In this document: positions 39,920-53,204 of the stretch, in pieces
Numbering within the stretch: position 1 is the first letter of the stretch
How the letters are laid out: the number at the start of each line of letters is the position of its first letter
DNA from: Cornus controversa
Lineage: Eukaryota; Streptophyta; Magnoliopsida; Cornales; Cornaceae
Direction of reading: 5' to 3'
Length of the DNA: 64,000 nucleotides
Assembly: GCA_026545225.1 (NCBI GenBank)
Contig: CM048849.1
Span: forward strand, 56,005,836-56,069,835
Notes under the pieces: model-generated
What the model was told of the DNA's origin: nothing
The model's database searches: none
Seen by the model: the letters and a program-made list of their open reading frames with translations, nothing else
Position numbers and translations under genes: made by a program

Positions 39920-40029
39920 TGTAGTTGAACGTAGTAATATTCACTTCAATTACAGGAGAGAGAGAGAGAGAGAGTTTCCTGAAATTCTGGACAAGCTGTG
40001 CAAGCTACAATAGAAGAAAAGGAAGTAAG

Positions 40030-40030
<1 letters not shown>

Positions 40031-40104
<74 letters not shown>
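40031..40104. repeat. Microsatellite (CT)n followed by (AT)n
   Basis: About 25 CT units followed by about 12 AT units, immediately after the probable leader-exon donor of APO1. A GA tract (39957-39973) lies on the other side of the exon, so the two are complementary. Confidence 0.95.
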
Positions 40105-40105
<1 letters not shown>

Positions 40106-40684
40106 CTTATATATTATACTTCTACACATATCATACATGCATAATTATGTTCGTGGTGATGTTTTCAAGATTAGATTTTTCACTTGAATCTCTCAGAACC
40201 ATATGGTCTTGAAGCGCACACAATGTGTTTGTGGAAAACCCTAAGACGATTGCGACTAGTTTGATACATGGAACTGTGGTAGTAGGTGAGCTGAAAAGAT
40301 TGCCAATTCCTTTGGCAGATAGTCTTTGTTGAAAGGTTGAATGCTTTGGAACTCCGGCTCTCAGACCAGTTTATGGATGATAGTTATATGTACATATATT
40401 TGTACTTTATTTTTGTATTTACATTTATCATTATCTGTTGGTGACCCAGTCTTACTTTTTTGTTAATTGTCATAAAATTGAACCTTTCATAGAGGTTTCG
40501 TGCTTGTTCAAGTGGGATTTGGTGGTGATTGTCTGTTGACAGACAAGACGATAGTTAGCTCCAAATTGCTATTTGGTTACATCATCTCCCTTGGTAAAAT
40601 TCATTCCAATGCTTTGTTCTATTATTAGCATCGCTGAAACTGATTCTATCTGGGTTGGTTTTCAACTATAGCTTTCGTTTGTTT

Positions 40685-41300
40685 AGGCGTATAACATTTT
40701 CTAAAAAACATTTTTGGTATTATCTGGCATTTGGTTGCACACAAACATAGGTAAGATATTTTACTTCATTTTTTTGAGAATGACTTACAGATCCAAACGT
40801 TGCAAGTTGTTTTGCACTCACCTTGTACGTTTGTCTTCAGTCTCGTCCATTTGTTCTCCGCTTATAACCTCTGCAGATTACCTGTTTATACACACGCACA
40901 TAGATAGACGGTTATATATATCTTTTGTTCTGCACACAAGCTTTGAACTTTTGAAGTTAGAGTAGAGTTGTATATGATGTTAATAGTATCATAGTTATAT
41001 TATCTTGTGGTCCTGTTCATTTGTGTCTATAGTACACACACACACACACACAATATGCCTACATTTTACAGTGCAATAAAGGCTGATTTATATTGGTCAC
41101 AACTTTTTGGTACAGTGGAAAGCTTAAGCTTCCAGGCATACAAGTAATTAAGTATTTCCAAATTAACCTGTAAAATGTGTCAAAAAATGTTTTTAAGAAT
41201 TATGTCGAATATTGGCCAAAAATGGGGAATTTTGTTTTTCATGTAAAAAGTTTTACATGAAAAAAAAATTTACAATAAAAAATGTTTTACGTTGAAACAA
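40685..41300. mobile_element. Possible MITE in the APO1 leader intron
   Basis: The left part (GTTTAGGCGTATAACATTTT) is similar to the reverse strand of the right part (GTTTCAACGTAAAACATTTT). Next to the right end is a near-perfect hairpin, TTTTTCATGTAAAA/TTTTACATGAAAAA (41236-41270). Such AACATTTTCTGG/GTAAAACATTTT ends occur in plant hAT-related MITEs. I did not find a convincing target duplication. Confidence 0.4.
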
Positions 41301-42031
41301 CAGAGCATATATATTAGTTCTGTTCCTTAATTATTTGTCAATGTGATGCAAGATAGATGGCATGCTATTTTTCAACTTTCTCAAACTCGGGCCTTTGTTT
41401 TAGTCATCAAAACTATAAAGCTCTCTCTCTGTCTCTCTTGGCAGTTATCAACATTTAGAAGTTGTAAATATCCTACACTGTAGATACATTGCGCAGCATA
41501 AACGCCAAAGCATAGAAGATACCCACCAGCCTAGCTGGTTAAATCTTTATGTAGCCATATCACATACATGATTGAAACCCTAACTTCACCAGGGTTTGGA
41601 TGTTTTATGGGTATTTGGGAGAGCTGTTCTCCATTGAGTAGTCCAATCATTTTAAAATAGAAAAGGTAAACTCTAAAGCAAAACATGCCTACACTTCTCT
41701 AATTGAAACTTATTTAAAATCAATCGATCAACAAACAGTGCTGGTCCCCTGTTATTTGTGGTCAAAATAATTCACCCCTTAAAGGCCACGCTGTTAGTTT
41801 GAGCATTAGATTTCTGGCTTTCTCATAGTGACAAGGTCTAGATGAGTTGGAGGAGGATGGCTGTGATCTTCAGTTGTCAACATCTCTCTCTCTCTATTTT
41901 TTTTCCAGTTCAAGAACAATACAAGTAAAATAGTAAATTGACTAATCAATCTTTCAAAATTTGGCACCAGATCTCCACCATTTGCCTTCTTTTGAGGAAA
42001 CAGAAAGCATACAGGACACGCTTTCAGATAA

Positions 42032-45000
42032 ATGCTCCAGCAGTTTCCAGCAGTACCTATTGCTCCATGGAATCCATCTCAGAGGGGTTAGCTTCATTTT
42101 ATTATTTTTATGTATTTTATCTATAAATCATCAAGGACATTTTCTACACAGATATGGGATGTATGGTATAGAGACTACAGAGAAAATATGATGTGAGCCT
42201 GGACATGGGTTTGAATGCCCAAGATAATATACATAGTATAATTCTTCACAAAAATATTAGCTATTAATGTGGTTTCTAACTTTCAGGTGTTTGCCTTGGC
42301 GGAGTGGACTGTAAGAGGTTTCAGTTACCTTTAACGTCATATTTTCATGGGCTGAAGGTTTCCTTTCTTTCTTTCTTTTTTAAATATCTTTTTCTCTGCT
42401 CTTAATCCTTTTTTTTTTTGCTTGTTTTCTGTTTGTCAAATTTTTGGAGGTCAACCTACAAAATATATATGCAGACTATGATATGATTATATTTATATGC
42501 ACTTCAGAGTTCAGAGAATCTTTTCTCATTCCCTGTGCAATTGCTGCAATCTTTTCTTAGATTTGTGTTATCTAATCTTTTAAAACCACAATTCGGAACC
42601 AACCTGTATTTAAAAGTTAATATTGTTCAGCAGCATTAAATAACTTTAAAGTGAACATGTGTAAATGGCCAATGACATGGCTGCTGAGTTTTTTGAATCA
42701 GTTCACGCATGGACTTCTTGAATGTTTCCTTGTGGTGAAACTGAACCAGCAAAATTGTTACAATTCATTTTCATTCTTTCGGAAGGTGATCGGATGACGT
42801 TAATAAATCATTTACCAATCATCTTATCACATGTCATCCAGCTGATGCTTCTAAGTCCTATCTCCTACATTCCCTTAAATAATAAATTCTATCATATCAG
42901 CTGCTCCGACGCTAGAAAGCGAAGTTGAACAGGCGTAGATGTGAAGCCTTCTTCAGCAGCTCAACCTCTCTCATAAATCTTTGTGTAATATGTATTATTA
43001 CATTCTTGACTTTTGGGTCGGTCTTCTGATTTTGAAACATAGCTTCGATCCCTTTTGGAACAGTTGGAACAGGAACATACTCCTTTTTCCGCTGTATGGT
43101 TTTGGAAGTATATAGACTTGGTAGATCCATATTGTCTTTTTAGTTCCTTCTAAAATTACTTGATCTGAACATTGGTGTTTACCATTATCAGAACCTTGGG
43201 ATATTAATATCAGGAGAATCTGCAACAATCAAGTTGGTAGCATTGTATAAGCCTTCTAAGTCTTGCAAGCACAAGTAATCCTCTCATGCTGAGTCTTGCT
43301 TTAGAAGGGGTCTCAAGTTCTGCAAATTTCAGTATCAATTGTAGAGGTAGTGGAATTTACGGATTCTATAATCATAGAATGGAATGTAAATAGAGTCGAG
43401 GGCCATTGGCAATGTCATCAAATATATTTGAGTGTTGGAATTGGATGATTATAATTAAAATCCCTTTAATGATTTAGGGAACACATATCATAGCCAAGTG
43501 ATACTACAAGTTTGGAGGACTGCTTTGTGTGGACTCCATGCTTCATTGGGGGGATGGTGGGATTTTGTTCTTTACATTCTTCTTGGAGCGGATCTCCTCT
43601 TTTTATGTAATTCTCTTTCTCTATTCAATAATGTTGTTTCTAATTGATTTTTTTTCCTATGTCCACGGCACATGAGCGCTTTCTATCATGGATCATCCAT
43701 GTTCTTCCATTGTGCATAATTCTAATTTCTTCCTCCTGCCTGGTTTCATTGTGGTACTGGTTGAGGTTGCCTTGGAGTATTTGGCAGTTAATTCTTTTTA
43801 GGCAATGGAGAGTCTGCTATTTTTTTTTTTCTGGTGTCTGCTAATTTATTTATTTTTTGTCTTGCACCCTTGTGTATTCACAGAGCTGTTTTGAAGTAAC
43901 GGTTTTCTTTTAATTGCAGTTTGAGTATGAACGGCTTCATACTGATGTGCCAACATCAGGGGCCTTTCTTTGCGCTAGTCAGAGGCCTACTCGATATCGT
44001 ACAAAAAAGAAGCAGGTGGTACATCCTCAAAATGTGGATCTTCCCCCCATACTGCCCAAGAAAAAGAAGAAACCTTATCCAATTCCTTTGACGAAGATCC
44101 AGCAGGCAGCAAGGGCCGACAAAAAACTTGCAGAAATGGGAATAGAGAAACCCCTTGAGCCTCCTAAAAATGGAATACTTGTCCCTGATCTAATTCCAGT
44201 TGCTTATGAAGTAATAGATGCTTGGAAAATTCTAATTAAAGGACTTGCACAGCTCTTGCACGTTGTTCCCGTCCATGCCTGCAGGTAATCACTATTTAAT
44301 TAATACTTGTTACAGTACTCTTCATGTATTTGCAGCTGTGTCCTTCTCACTCCTGTAGAATTTATCTGGGAAGCCTATATATTTCGGAGAAGTAATATAT
44401 CGTGGTTGTCCTGCAGCGAGTGCTCAGGAGTTCATGTGGCCCAGACTGCTCACATGATTCAGGATTGCCATGGCCCGACTGGTGCGAAGCGCAGAGGCCT
44501 CCATTCATGGGTGAAAGGTTCCATTAATGATGTACTTCTTCCTATTGAGTCATACCATATGTATGATCCTTTTGGCCGGCGCATTAAGCATGAGACTAGG
44601 TTCAACTATGACAGAATTCCAGCAGTTGTTGAGCTATGCATCCAAGCTGGTTTTGATTTACCAGAATATCCTTCGCGGCGAAGGACTGAACCTGTCCGAA
44701 TGATTGGAAGAAAAGTGATAGATCGAGGTGGATTTCTTGACCCTCCTAAACCGTGCCACTCTGGAGATTCAGCTTCATCACTTTTGGATCTTGACACGCA
44801 CAGGGCTTTTGAGCGATTCTCTCCCCCTACAGAGTCAGAGGTTCCTAGTATTGCTAAGGAGACCATTGATGCATACGAGAAAGTGAGATGGGGTGTAACT
44901 AAGTTGATGAGGAAGTACACAGTGAAGGCTTGTGGGTATTGCTCGGAAGTTCATGTCGGGCCTTGGGGTCACAATGCTAAGCTTTGTGGGGAATTCAAGC

Positions 45001-45254
45001 ACCAGTGGAGGGATGGGAAGCATGGTTGGCAGGACGCAACGGTGGATGAAGTGTTTCCCCCTAATTATGTATGGCATGTTCAGGATCCAAAAGGACCTCC
45101 GATGAGGAGCGCGATGAAGAGGTTCTATGGGAAGGCTCCAGCTGTGGTTGAAGTGTGCATGCAGGCTGGCGCACAAGTACATAATAAATACAAGCCTATG
45201 ATGAGGCTTGACATTGTAGTCCCAGAAAGTGAGGAGGCTCGCTTAGTTGCATGA
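42032..45254 (+). CDS. APO1: APO1-type chloroplast RNA-binding protein (4 exons, 442 residues)
   Basis: Exons: 42032-42086, 42287-42357, 43920-44284 and 44417-45254. The start MLQQFPAVPIAPWNPSQRG was chosen because only this frame joins the open frame of exon 2 and then the exon with QNVDLPPILP. Two copies of the APO (DUF794) domain follow, each with a Cys/His zinc-like motif: CSECSGVHVAQTAHMIQDC in the first, CGYCSEVHVGPWGHNAKLC in the second. Motifs such as ESYHMYDPFGRRIKHETRF and GEFKHQWRDGKHGWQDA match Arabidopsis APO1 (436 residues). APO1 binds RNA and promotes splicing of chloroplast group II introns, and is needed for photosystem I accumulation. The first ~80 residues are variable and Ser/Thr/Arg-containing, fitting a plastid transit peptide. 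Confidence 0.93.
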
Positions 45255-48200
45255 TGAGGTTTATCAAGATTATAAAGGCTTTGTATGTTCAGCATTTCAA
45301 ATTTTCAAGAGTATATTCATATTTGAAGATACAGTTTTATTTATATAACTCCTCAAACCTCCAAATTTGAAGGGTAGTACTAAATTTACCTTGTATGGGA
45401 AGAGGTTTCACCATCCCCTATTGGAATTATCATGTTAAAGTTGACATTGTCAAGCCATTTATACAATCTACTCTTTTGATGGATCTGCATTGAATCATTG
45501 GATTTTTACAATCTATCTTTGAAGAATGCGAATCTTTCTCGGTTTGTTGGTTACATGGCTTCAATTTTCATTTATTAATCTGTGGGTTTGCAGGTTAAAA
45601 CTATCTAAATCCATGAATGGTGATTTAATAATTTGTTGCAAGCCATGACATAGCGGAAACAAAAAAGAAAACAAAGGATGTACCCAAAGTGTTCGTTCCT
45701 AAATACAATTCACTGTAAATGTCCAACTTCCACAACCCAAAAAAGGATCAATCAGTTAAAGCATTAAAATTTAAATTACACCAATATAATCAACACGGGG
45801 TACCCTTTTCTTCCAAATATTGACTAAAGATTAACTTTTGACTTGTGATCTATTATACAAGAGGCTTCATGATTTTGTTGTTAATTGACCTCTTTTATGT
45901 TCAAACACGAACTTCCACGTCTTTTTCCTTCTTCTTTTTATCAACTGTAGAGAAGGAATCACAATCTAAAACGTATCAGTTTCAAATTTCAATTTTTTTT
46001 TTTACGAATTCTTAGTAGGGAATCGGATGATGTGATGGGTAAACTTCAATGCTCCCAGATGCTCATGGTCTTCACAGGGAGGTAAATGTACTAACTTCCA
46101 TAGACTCTTTATTATCACTTTCGTTCAATTCCAGAAAGAAAAAGGGTGCTGATTGTATGCTTGGGTAAAATATATATATATCCCCGCAAATAATACACAC
46201 TCCACTTGTCATAATTTATGGGACAGTCTAACCATCTACTTGGTCTTTGTAATCTGAATTGAGTATGTACAAGTTTAGAAGCAGGGATAGATTTATAGAA
46301 ACACTTCTTTTTTTCAGGAATTAGATTAATTGAAACACTTCTTTTTTTTCGGAAATTAGATTAATAGAAACAATTGATTGTCACAATTTTTTTAAGAATA
46401 ACGACTTAGAGGCCAACCGTGCTAGTAGTAAGATGCACCACATAACATCACCATGACATTATATACCAAAGTCTACCACTCTTCTCACCTAAAACTATTT
46501 TTGTACTAAAACTCCTTATCAATACTCCAAGTGCAAAAAAATTGTATAGCACAAGAGGTTTCTTACAAATAATTGCATGAAAAACCATTAATGTTTTAAG
46601 TAATTAAATATATGTAATGCATTTAATATATTTATGTTTTTTTCTTCAAGAATTATCATATATATATATATACACACACACACATGGTCCTATCAAAATT
46701 GTCTTATATCCATATTTTATATCTGTGTCATGTATGTGTATATTCATGTTTTATATCCGCGTTCATACTTTATGGGACAGATGATGCTAAACAGTGAAGG
46801 AAACAAACTCCCAGTGAGGAAAGCAACTATGATTAACTGTTATTGGAAGTGAATAATAGGATAGAAGAATCGAAGTTAGAAGAAGAAAGAATGATTTTTG
46901 GGTGATTAGACTTGGTCAAAATGCACAACCTTTTGTACACAACTGAACATCAAACACATTTCTTCTCCGTAGCAAATTAAAAGGTTTGTGGTGGACACAA
47001 GAAAACTTTTCTCTTTCTCTTCTTTTGATGGAGTCTCTGTTCGCCCAACTCTGAACGCTGTCAACAATGCGCTTTAGGCCAACACCAACACTAGGTTTTG
47101 TAGCCACTGCCACTGGGGAATATAATATTATATGTGCATCAGTAACTCATTTGAAGTGACTATATATGTCACAAACGGACTTTTACTTTTTATTAATCCT
47201 TTAAAATATGAATTGATGATGGATTAATATTTGTGGCATTCTTCAGGTCTTAAAAATTAATGAAGATGTCTTTTACGTAAGTTATTTGATTATTTATTTT
47301 CTGACATGCCAATCTTTAATTCGAGTTTAATGAAGATGTTCTTGTCTCACATTAGATTCGAATAAGAAGATTATGGGTATGGACTTAATTATAATAGTGA
47401 ATATGAAACACTACTCTACAATTTAAGTTTTTGGATCAGATGAACGTTGTCTGTCCGAGAGGTGTCCGGTCTGCGCCGGAAGCCAACATAATTGTGAACT
47501 CACAAGTTTGAATGAGAAGAATGTTAAACGTTCTTACGTAATAGTAACCATCAGCTTGAACTTTTGAACAAGGCAAGTCTATGTCCAACCTGCTTACACT
47601 TAAACCACTTGGCTGTTCTTTACTTGTCAGATGAACAAACACAGCCTCACCTTTTCCTTTTTCTCTCTTAGAGCTGATAGTGTTCTTTCCCTTTTTCTTT
47701 CCCCTCCTAATAATGAAAAAGAAAGGGTAAGAAAACGGCAAGTCGATGGAATGCAAGGACCCGAAGGAAAGTATTTATGGCGCCAACGCCAACTCAGTAA
47801 GCTTGCTTTTGGGTGCCGTGTGCTGTGTGGGCACTAAAACCCAATCCTACCATAACTCACCATCATCATTATTGATGATGGAGGATGCCAAAATTAAATT
47901 TTGAATTTCGAATCTAACGGTCTCTCTTTCCCTTCTTATTATTGCTTTCCCCTTTTATTGCTACTCTCTCTTTAACTTCCTTTTTTTCTAAATTGAATAC
48001 TACTACTTACGCATGTACAAACATTGAACTGCTTTAGTAGAGTATATGAAAGTCATTTTCTGCCGCATGTACAAACATTGAACTGCTTTTGCTTTGCACT
48101 CTGTTCCAACACACACATCCAACCAAGTATATACGTTTGTACGCGCGCTTGCAATTAGCAACTCCTTTCCTTTGATGGCCATATAGAAAAATGAACATTG

Positions 48201-48286
48201 CATAAGATAATTAATTAATCCGTGCATAAAATGATTGGAAACAGAATAAATTAATAAATATGACAAAAGTGGTACTTTAGATAAAG

Positions 48287-48344
<58 letters not shown>

Positions 48345-48370
48345 CTACTCCTAAATCCTAATAGGTAAAA
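45255..48370. other. Spacer between APO1 and the RING/VWA gene
   Basis: APO1 3' UTR, then AT-rich DNA. It includes a short duplication at 46304-46370 (GAAACACTTCTTTTTTTC) and a 54-bp tandem duplication at 48011-48110 (GCATGTACAAACATTGAACT twice). Two short minus-strand frames (47113-46916 and 47756-47436) have no recognisable similarity. No gene is supported. Confidence 0.5.
48287..48342. repeat. Microsatellite (AT)n(AG)n just upstream of the RING/VWA gene
   Basis: About 13 AT and 14 AG units end 28 bp before the ATG at 48371, so the tract probably lies in the 5' UTR or core promoter. Length changes here could affect transcription or translation. Confidence 0.9.
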
Positions 48371-51167
48371 ATGGTAGGAGGGAGAGGAGGAAGAGCTTCA
48401 ACAAAACTGAAAAGAGCAGCATGTAAGATCCTACAAACAACATGCGCTTCTTTCTCATGCAGGCAACCCCTTGTCGTCGACACTGCCATTTCTGTAAGAT
48501 CTCTCTCTCTCACTATCTCTTATGAAAAAATCACTACTTTCTTACATTTCCTAGCAAGGGAAACCAGAGAATGATGGAAATTTTGATACTTCCTAAACCA
48601 TTATGAACCAGAGAGAGAAAGGTATGGTGATTTGTGAAAATTATGTTCTTTCCTTGTGGTTCAAAATCATCAAACAATGTTTTCCCTTTCCTTCCAGCAT
48701 TTCCCTTTTCCCCATTTATGTTGCTCCCATTAGCTCTGACAATGAACCATGTCTTCTCTCTCTGGAATCTGTCCAACAAAATATGTGTTTCTCTCTATCT
48801 ATTTGGTTTGCCCATTCTCAGCTTTCTACATTTTTTTTTTCCTTTTACAATTTATTTTGTTATTTGAAGCCAATTGTCCAAGCTCCCGAAAGTCCTCTTT
48901 ACCTTTCCTTTGTCCCTTTTTTCAATTTCAATTCTTATAGATTGTGATTCATTAGAGGGAGAGGAAGCCATATTCATGTTGTTTGATTTTGCAGATATCC
49001 TCAGATTCACCGGACAATCCTTCTCCAAAGCCAAGGACAAGCACTGATAAATTCTCAGAAATTGCTTCCACTTCAACCAAGGTAGTGTTTCCAAATTACC
49101 TTTGTCCTCTCTCACCTTGCAAATTAAAAAACAATATGAGAACCTAATTAGGCTTTTTATTTCTGGTTTGGACTCAAATGATTAGCCCCTTCTTTTCTAT
49201 ACTGTCCATTCTCCAAACCTTCATATAGCACAAACAAATTGGAGGTAGCCCATTGACACACATTTCACCTTTTGTGCCTATTTCTGAGCTCAATATGCAG
49301 CCAGAGTTTCTTCCCCCTAATATAACATTAAATTTGTCTTAGCATGTGATAAATTGTTGTGTTAATCATTGGTCTTAACTCTTAAGGCATGATAAGCGTG
49401 CGCATTAGCAAAGAATCCACTATCATACAGATCCTCCCCCACCAAATAGGAGATTCCAGTGGTGAAAAGTCATCATGTCTTTAAATAGAACTCCAATTGT
49501 AAAATCTCTTCTAAGGTTCACTATATATATATCACTATATATATATGTGTGTGTGCGTGTGTGTGTGTGTCTGCTGGAATGATCAGTTTATTTGCTTTAA
49601 TACCTTTCCAGGAAAAAGAATATAACCAATGAAAATAACTTCTATGAACTAACTAAGCATTTTTGCAGCATAATTGTACAATGTGTTATTTTCCTCTATT
49701 AATTACTTCAAAACATCTGCTGGTCATGCTTCTGAGTGAGTTTTGCAGTTTCATTTTGAAGACCTTATGGTTTTTCGTTTTTCCCTCTTCTGGCAGAATT
49801 TGTGCGCCATATGTCTTGATCCTCTAAGTTATGGCAAAAGTGCCAACCAAGGCGAGGCTATATTCACAGCACAGTGCTCTCACTCATTCCACTTTGCTTG
49901 CATCTCCTCCAATGTCCGCCATGGCAGTGTCACCTGCCCTATTTGCCGTGCACATTGGACCAAGCTGCCTCGTAACCTAAACACACCTTGCTCCCTCTCT
50001 TGCAACACAGCTGACCCCATTCTCCAGATACTTGATGACTCCATTGCCACTTTCCGTGTCCATAGACGCTCCTTTCTACGCTCAGCCCGCTATGATGATG
50101 ACGATCCTATTGAGCCTGTCCACACACCTAATCATCCCCGTCTCCATCTCACTCTCATACCTGTCCCACTCGCTCATCCCAGCTTTCATCCATGCTCACA
50201 TCAACCTCTGCAGGTGAATGGGCCCAATTCATGCCATCCCCATGCGTTTTCATCGCTTCATCACTTAGGTAGCTCATCATCATTATTAGCAGCACAACAT
50301 TTTGCACCAAATGGAGAAACACCTTACCTGTCCACCTCAAATAGTAGAGCTTATCTGTGTGTAACATTAGCACATCAGCAAGCAACCGACGTGGTATTAG
50401 TTGCAAGCCCCAATGGGCCTCACCTGGGACTTATAAAGCAATCCATGGCACTAGTGGTTTTCTCACTTAGACCCATTGATCGTTTGGCCATTGTCACCCA
50501 CTCATCTGCTGCAGCACGGGTGTTCCCCCTTAGGCGCATGACATCCTATGGGAAGCGAACAGCACTACAAGTCATTGATCGCCTTCTTTATACAGGACAA
50601 GCAGATCAAACTGAAGGACTCAAGAAAGGAATAAAGGTACTTGGAGATCGTGCCCACAAAAATCCACAATCCTGTATTCTGCATTTGTCTGACAATCCAA
50701 CAACATATTACTACATCGACATGGAAGTTCCCTATCCAATTCATCAGTTTTCTGTAGGATTTGGATTTGGCAATTCTAGTGGATTTGTCATGCATGAATT
50801 CGAGGAGTTCCTTGCCAGAGTACTTGGAGGCGTGATCAGAGAAATCCAGTTGAGGATTAGAGATGGGGCTAGGATTGTAAGGTTCGAAGAACTAAGAGCT
50901 GGTGAGGAGAGGAGGATTCCGTTAAATTTGGGTGAGTCTAGACATGTTTGTGTGGAATATAGCTATGTTGAGGGTGGCGTTGAAGAACGCATTAAGACAG
51001 GTGAAATTCTGGTTCTGGTGGACACACAGGATAAAAGAGAAACTAGTGATGGTACAGAAGCTGTTGTCACCATAGGTGGGAGGACTGGCAGTGTTGAGAG
51101 CTGGGGTTACCATGATCCTTGCATGGCTAGAAGATGGGCCAAGCATTTGAATTGGTATAGGCTGTGA
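48371..51167 (+). CDS. RING-H2 and VWA-like protein of the WAV3/EDA40 E3 ligase group (3 exons, 526 residues)
   Basis: Exons: 48371-48493, 48995-49081 and 49797-51167. Residues 1-70 form a basic, Ser-rich start. The RING is C73, C76, C97, H99, H102, C105, C117, C120 (CAIC...CSHSFHFAC...CPIC), a C3H2C3 pattern. About 260-440 is a von Willebrand A-like domain (VVLVASPNG ... RLAIVTHSSAAARVFPLRRM ... LKKGIKVLGDRAHKNP). The conserved C-terminal part ends HDPCMARRWAKHLNWYRL. In Arabidopsis, WAV3-type proteins are ubiquitin ligases for root growth responses. Here the first metal-binding loop (usually DVSGSM) reads VASPNG at about 272-277, and the later LSDG reads LSDNP, so metal binding at this site is probably lost. 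Whether this is a distinct subfamily cannot be judged here. Confidence 0.88.
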
Positions 51168-53150
51168 ACCATCCTGCAAAAGAGATTATAATACTACAAG
51201 TTTTTACACATCAACCAATTCCCCATCATTTTAGCTGGCCGGCTTAATCGGGATAGCTGCAGGTTTTACCTTTTTCCATCATTTAATCACTGTCTAAATA
51301 TGTTTACATAGACTTGTATTTTACCAAATGGCCCTTTTGAAGTCTAAAGACCGAACCGATCAATTTGCAAGCATGGAGTGAAAAACGCATCACAGTACGA
51401 GTATAATTCAAATCTTTGACTATAAATGTTACAGTTTTGGTACAATACATCATCATCATCGATCCTTGCCTTAATCACATATGTATGAATGAATGGGGAT
51501 TGACGATATGAACATTGTTGGATTTGTGAATGAGATGACAAGTGAATGAATGTTCACATTGTTCGATTTGCATCCATCCATTGAGCTGACCATTAAGTTT
51601 AAGCTGAGTCAGGTCAGATTGATGATATAAAACTCAGTTTTGGAAGGTATCTGGGGTCCCATGGTGTTATTCACTTTTGTACCATCTCCTTGTTCCACCA
51701 TCACCATCATGTCCAAAGTGAAACAATCTACTCAAAACAAATGGGAATGAAGGGAGAGCAGAGAAGAGAAGGCAATCACTGTGATAGAATGGAGTGGAAC
51801 AATTTGGAATGTAGATAAATCAAAAATTATATATATCAAAACTATTTTTTAACTCATTTTTTTCATTTCTGTTTCAGAGAGGCAATTAATTTTTATCTCT
51901 ATGCTTATAGTTAAATGACAAAAAGGGAGTTGCTTATAAATCAAAAGTGATTTTTTTTTTTTTTTAACAATTTGCTCTAGTTTTATGTATATGTATACGA
52001 ATAGTGGTACAAATTTGGTTTGCCAAAGTCTTTACCTACTCTTTCTTTAAGAATAATTAATCGAATGCAATCGTCACATAGGGCATGTTAACTCTGTACG
52101 GACTAAGCAAAGTAAACGAAGTAAAAAAAGTCAGCTAACAGGACGGACAAAGGAATCAAGTGAGTGAACCGTATCCGTATGCATACATACACGTATGGGT
52201 ATGTAAATACCACCAAATATAGATATACGTATACTCTTGTAACCATTAGTTATATAAAAAAAAACATGTTAGGATGATGACACACCCTTAATCATTTGCT
52301 CTCAGTCCAATCACTAAAGCACAGTTTGGTTGGATACAACTCAAAGGAGAAGAAAAGGAAGTAAATAGAGAGAAATGCCCCTCTCTCTTGGGTATAAAAT
52401 TTTGAAAAGAAATAAAAGAATTTTGAAAAATTCACTAATTCCATCGTCAATAAATTATTAAGTGGTGTGAATAATGTGATCTCCATCACAAATCATGAGC
52501 TCAATTTTATTCAATTTTTATTAAATGTGTCAATTTTATTTTTTTTTATGTTTTTTTTTTTTTATGTCTTCTTGGTCAGGACCATATATAAGTCACAAAC
52601 TATCTAAAAAAAAATATTCCGGTAGCAAATTGTTGGAGTTAGTAATTACTGCATTTGCTGTACATATTTTTTATAAAGTGAATTTTAATTTTGTCCTTGT
52701 CGCTGACAAAATAAAATAATTAAAAAAAAATTCACACTATTTTCTTTCATTAATCAAATCAAACACACAAATTAATGTTGTTGTCTTTTCAATTCATTTA
52801 TTTTCTTTTATAAATAATGGTATTATTTTGTTTTAGCTTCTATTGTACCAAACACAACCTAAACGTACAAAACTCGTGAAATCTAACTTGCAATGATTGA
52901 TTAATAAGTAATAAAAAAAATAATAAATAAAAAGATTGATAACAAGAAAAAGAATAGAAAAACAAAGAGAGCGAAGAGAGAGTCCAAAAACATTAGCATC
53001 AAAAGAGCGGATACAGACGAAATGGTGAGGAGGGAAGGGGAGGGACCAATAGAGAGAAGGCCGGAATATGACTTCCAAGATTCCGTCATTTGACGGGCAG
53101 ACCCAACACCTGACCGCGGGTAGTTTTATGACTACTCTTCATTTTCATTG
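51168..53150. other. Spacer between the RING/VWA and MYB-CC genes
   Basis: Mostly AT-rich, with T runs at 51953-51965 and 52540-52563 and no recognised gene. A GA-rich, then GC-richer stretch (52950-53120) probably belongs to the promoter of the next gene. Confidence 0.5.
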
Positions 53151-53204
53151 CTCTCTCGTATATATATATATATATTACTGTATTATATAATTTAATCAGA
53201 CGTG

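Larger units (their letters stand above)
39920..42031 (+). promoter_or_regulatory. APO1 5' leader: non-coding exon, 1.9-kb leader intron and second leader part
   Basis: A probable non-coding exon ends at 40024 (AGGAA before GTAAGC). The intron runs to 41908, where a CT-rich tract and TTTTCCAG form a strong acceptor. The remaining 5' UTR (41909-42031) has no ATG, so 42032 is the first start codon in this exon. The intron opens with a long CT/TA microsatellite. Leader introns often raise expression in plants, but this one's effect is unknown. Exon borders are inferred from splice signals only. Confidence 0.5.

Noticed and set aside
42067-42086. Alternative APO1 start MESISEG at 42067
   Set aside because: In this frame the splice to 42287 reaches a stop after nine codons. 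The start at 42032 gives an open, phase-correct join.
47436-47756. 106-residue minus-strand frame
   Set aside because: No recognised domain, low-complexity start and no splice or promoter support.
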